A stretch of DNA of 35,248 nt from Gammaproteobacteria bacterium (lineage in GTDB: Bacteria; Pseudomonadota; Gammaproteobacteria; Pseudomonadales; Azotimanducaceae). This document shows, piece by piece, positions 33,549 through 35,248 of this stretch. The translations under genes and the position numbers were made by a program. The stretch's first letter is position 1, and every line of letters starts with the position of its first letter. The notes beneath the pieces were generated by a model. It was not told the DNA's origin. It ran no database searches and worked only from the letters and a program-made list of their open reading frames with translations. The stretch spans positions 10,740-45,987 of the forward strand of contig PBRQ01000018.1 in the NCBI GenBank assembly GCA_002725995.1, given 5' to 3'.

Positions 33549-34595
33549 TTGGCTGCACTAGATAACCTCAAGAGCACACTTTCAGACACGCAGGAGATGC
33601 TTGCTGCTACAAGCTATATTGGCAAGGGTCTGAGCACCGCTGCCCTGGCAATTTTTTTGCTCATAGGTGTTACCGGCTATATCTGGGACCATGAGCCCGG
33701 CACCTTCAACGTTGCAGAATCGACGGAAGCTTTGACAAGCCAGAGCCAGGTAGCGCAGGTCACTGGTAGCGCAACCATCGCAACAATGATTCAGCTGGCG
33801 GATACACTTTTACACAAACGCGGGGGCTACCTCACGAACGATATCATGCCGCCTTCAATCTGGATGGACAACTTACCGAACTGGGAATTCGGTGTTATCG
33901 TTCAACTCAGGGATATGGCAAGAACCCTGCGCAACAATATGAGCCGGTCACAATCCCAATCAACGGAAGATGAAGGGCTTGTGACTACAGAGAACCAATT
34001 TTATTTCGACAATGACACCTGGCTTCTTCCCGAGACCGAGGCGGAATATGAAAAGGGGATAGCATCCCTGGAGGACTATCTGATCCGGCTGGGCGATCCA
34101 AATCAAAGGTCGGCACAATTTTATGCTCGCGCAGATAACCTGCGGATCTGGCTCGGCGAAGTTGAGACGCGACTCGGCAGCCTGTCGCAGCGCTTGAGTG
34201 CGAGCGTCGGTAAAAGGCAACTTGACACCTCACTCGCGGGCGAAACCGCAGCGCGCCAGTCGACAGAGACCCGCGCTGACATTGAGGTAAAGACAGCCTG
34301 GACCGAACTGGACGATGTTTTCTATCAGGCGCGCGGGACGACTTGGGCACTGACCCACCTACTCCAGGCTGTGGAAATCGACTTTCACGATGTACTACAG
34401 AAGAAAAATGCACTCATCAGCCTGCAGCAGATTATTCGTGAACTGGAGCCAACTCAGGACACGCTCTGGAGTCCCGTAATCCTTAATGGAAGTGGCCTGG
34501 GCGTGGTCGCTAATCATTCCCTGATCATGGCTTCTCACATTTCACGCGCCAATGCCGCGATTATTGATCTAAGAAGGCTTTTGGAGGAAGGATAA
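33549..34595 (+). CDS. DUF2333 family inner-membrane protein
   Basis: This 348-residue protein has one hydrophobic helix near residues 24-45 ('GLSTAALAIFLLIGVTGYIW') followed by a large, mostly helical periplasmic part. It matches the DUF2333 pattern known from Pseudomonas: 'GGYLTNDIMPPSIWMDNLPN', 'WEFGVIVQLRDMARTLRNNM', 'SRSQSQSTEDEGL'. Function is unknown for the family. The start is read as TTG at 33549 because no ATG precedes the membrane helix except one at residue 19, which has a GGAG directly attached without spacing. It lies before hppA, 185 bp away. Confidence 0.88.
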   Translation: MAALDNLKSTLSDTQEMLAATSYIGKGLSTAALAIFLLIGVTGYIWDHEPGTFNVAESTEALTSQSQVAQVTGSATIATMIQLADTLLHKRGGYLTNDIMPPSIWMDNLPNWEFGVIVQLRDMARTLRNNMSRSQSQSTEDEGLVTTENQFYFDNDTWLLPETEAEYEKGIASLEDYLIRLGDPNQRSAQFYARADNLRIWLGEVETRLGSLSQRLSASVGKRQLDTSLAGETAARQSTETRADIEVKTAWTELDDVFYQARGTTWALTHLLQAVEIDFHDVLQKKNALISLQQIIRELEPTQDTLWSPVILNGSGLGVVANHSLIMASHISRANAAIIDLRRLLEEG

Positions 34596-34780
34596 AAATC
34601 TGCTCTCCTGGTTTTCTAATGGCGCACATTTTTGTACCATATGCGCCTTCACAAATTCGGATTCAGAATAAAGACCTGATCGAAGCCAAAACCGGCTCAA
34701 TTTTTGTCGACAGAAGTTTCGGTCCAACCCCGGATTAATTTGACACATTGTAGAAATCAACAATCCAATCGGAATCGCTT
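34596..34780 (+). promoter_or_regulatory. Intergenic region before hppA with a hairpin
   Basis: A stem-loop, GGCGCACAT (34621-34629) with ATATGCGCC (34639-34647), has a 9-bp stem with one mismatch. It follows the DUF2333 gene closely but lacks a T-run. A TTGACA hexamer lies near 34739-34744, about 40 bp before the hppA ATG, but I see no convincing -10 at 16-18 bp from it. Confidence 0.35.
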
Positions 34781-35248
34781 ATGAGTAGTTTCACGTTAGT
34801 GCCACCAGTCTTTGGTGTGCTTGGACTGGTTTGCGCCTTCATTATCTATGTCCTGATGACCCGGTATCCGGGAGGGGAAGACAAAATCCAGAAGATCGCT
34901 GACGCGATCCACGAAGGTGCCATGGTTTTCATGCACCGCGAATATTCTATGCTGTTATTATTTGCAGCCCCTCTTTTTCTGATCATCTTGATCTCAGGTC
35001 TCGGCTGGAACACTGCCCTGTCATTCGCTGTCGGCGCTATTTCTTCTGCCGCTGCTGGCTATCTTGGCATGTTCTCTGCGACCAAGGCTAACGTCAGAAC
35101 TACAACAGCCGCTCAACAGACCGGCGCTGCAGGCGCACTGACAGTGGCTTTCTATGGTGGCTCCATCATGGGTTTGTGCGTTGCATCGCTCGGCCTGATT
35201 GGACTCGGATCCCTCTATTGGTACTTCGGTGGTGATCCCCATACGGCC
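34781..35248 (+). CDS. hppA: Membrane-bound proton/sodium-translocating pyrophosphatase (3' partial)
   Basis: The window ends inside this gene; 156 codons are visible from the ATG at 34781. It begins with a membrane helix ('PPVFGVLGLVCAFIIYVLMT'), then the family segment 'IADAIHEGAMVFMHREYSML', a second long helix ('FAAPLFLIILISGL'), 'GAISSAAAGYLGMFSATKAN' with 'VRTTTAAQQ', and 'VAFYGGSIMGLCVASLGLIG'. These are the signature N-terminal segments of the M-PPase family (about 670-700 residues), which couples pyrophosphate hydrolysis to H+ or Na+ pumping. The ion cannot be decided because the semiconserved residues lie beyond the window. Confidence 0.93.
   Translation, partial: MSSFTLVPPVFGVLGLVCAFIIYVLMTRYPGGEDKIQKIADAIHEGAMVFMHREYSMLLLFAAPLFLIILISGLGWNTALSFAVGAISSAAAGYLGMFSATKANVRTTTAAQQTGAAGALTVAFYGGSIMGLCVASLGLIGLGSLYWYFGGDPHTA

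Noticed and set aside
1..35248. Prophage, insertion sequence, CRISPR array or defence island.
   Set aside because: No transposase, integrase, phage structural, cas or restriction genes and no regular spaced repeats are visible on either strand.

Overview
The window looks like chromosomal DNA of a free-living gammaproteobacterium with mid-range GC, most likely a relative of Pseudomonas or Cellvibrio-type marine lineages. The evidence is gene order and protein content: trpGDC facing a Vfr-like crp with an OsmC gene beyond it, amgK-murU divergent from lptD-surA-pdxA-rsmA-apaH, dusB-fis-purH-purD, and (dsbD remnant)-aroQ-accB-accC-prmA. These arrangements are known from Pseudomonas-type genomes. 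The species cannot be named from the sequence alone. Most of the window is core metabolism and envelope assembly.

Layout. 1-2.1 kb: end of a cyclic-nucleotide-binding/rhodanese protein, a HIT protein, an OsmC protein and crp. 2.1-6.3 kb: trpEGDC on the minus strand, preceded by a probable attenuator with a small Trp-containing leader peptide and, further upstream, a run of similar terminator-like hairpins behind rpe. 6.3-8.8 kb: rpe, then amgK-murU (peptidoglycan recycling). 8.9-15.4 kb: lptD, surA, pdxA, rsmA and apaH, tightly packed or overlapping. apaG is missing from its usual place between rsmA and apaH.

15.4-21.6 kb is the accessory region. It holds a three-gene minus-strand operon (RetSat/CrtISO-like flavoprotein, MFS transporter, TetR regulator). 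A recognisable promoter precedes the operon, and its -35 box lies inside a 19-bp palindrome that is a good candidate TetR operator. Upstream of it are a decayed MttB-like methyltransferase gene (two frameshifts, one TAG and one TGA), a small unknown lipoprotein, and a pnuC gene interrupted by a single in-frame TAG. This reads as a lineage-specific insertion partly in decay.

21.7-32.7 kb returns to core genes: cca (without the HD domain) overlapping a pteridine-reductase-like folM, a long structured inverted repeat between folM and purD, then purD, purH, fis, dusB, a DUF3426 zinc-ribbon protein, prmA, accC, accB and aroQ. Next is a gene for only the N-terminal (alpha) domain of DsbD, at the locus where related bacteria carry full-length dsbD. 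32.7-35.2 kb on the plus strand: an unknown lipoprotein, a DUF2333 membrane protein and the start of hppA, which runs off the window.

There is no CRISPR array, prophage, insertion sequence, rRNA or complete tRNA. The most novel material is regulatory or reductive: the trp leader, the TetR operator-promoter, the folM/purD structured element, the terminator-like repeat array, the stand-alone DsbD alpha domain, and the nonsense-interrupted pnuC and mttB genes.
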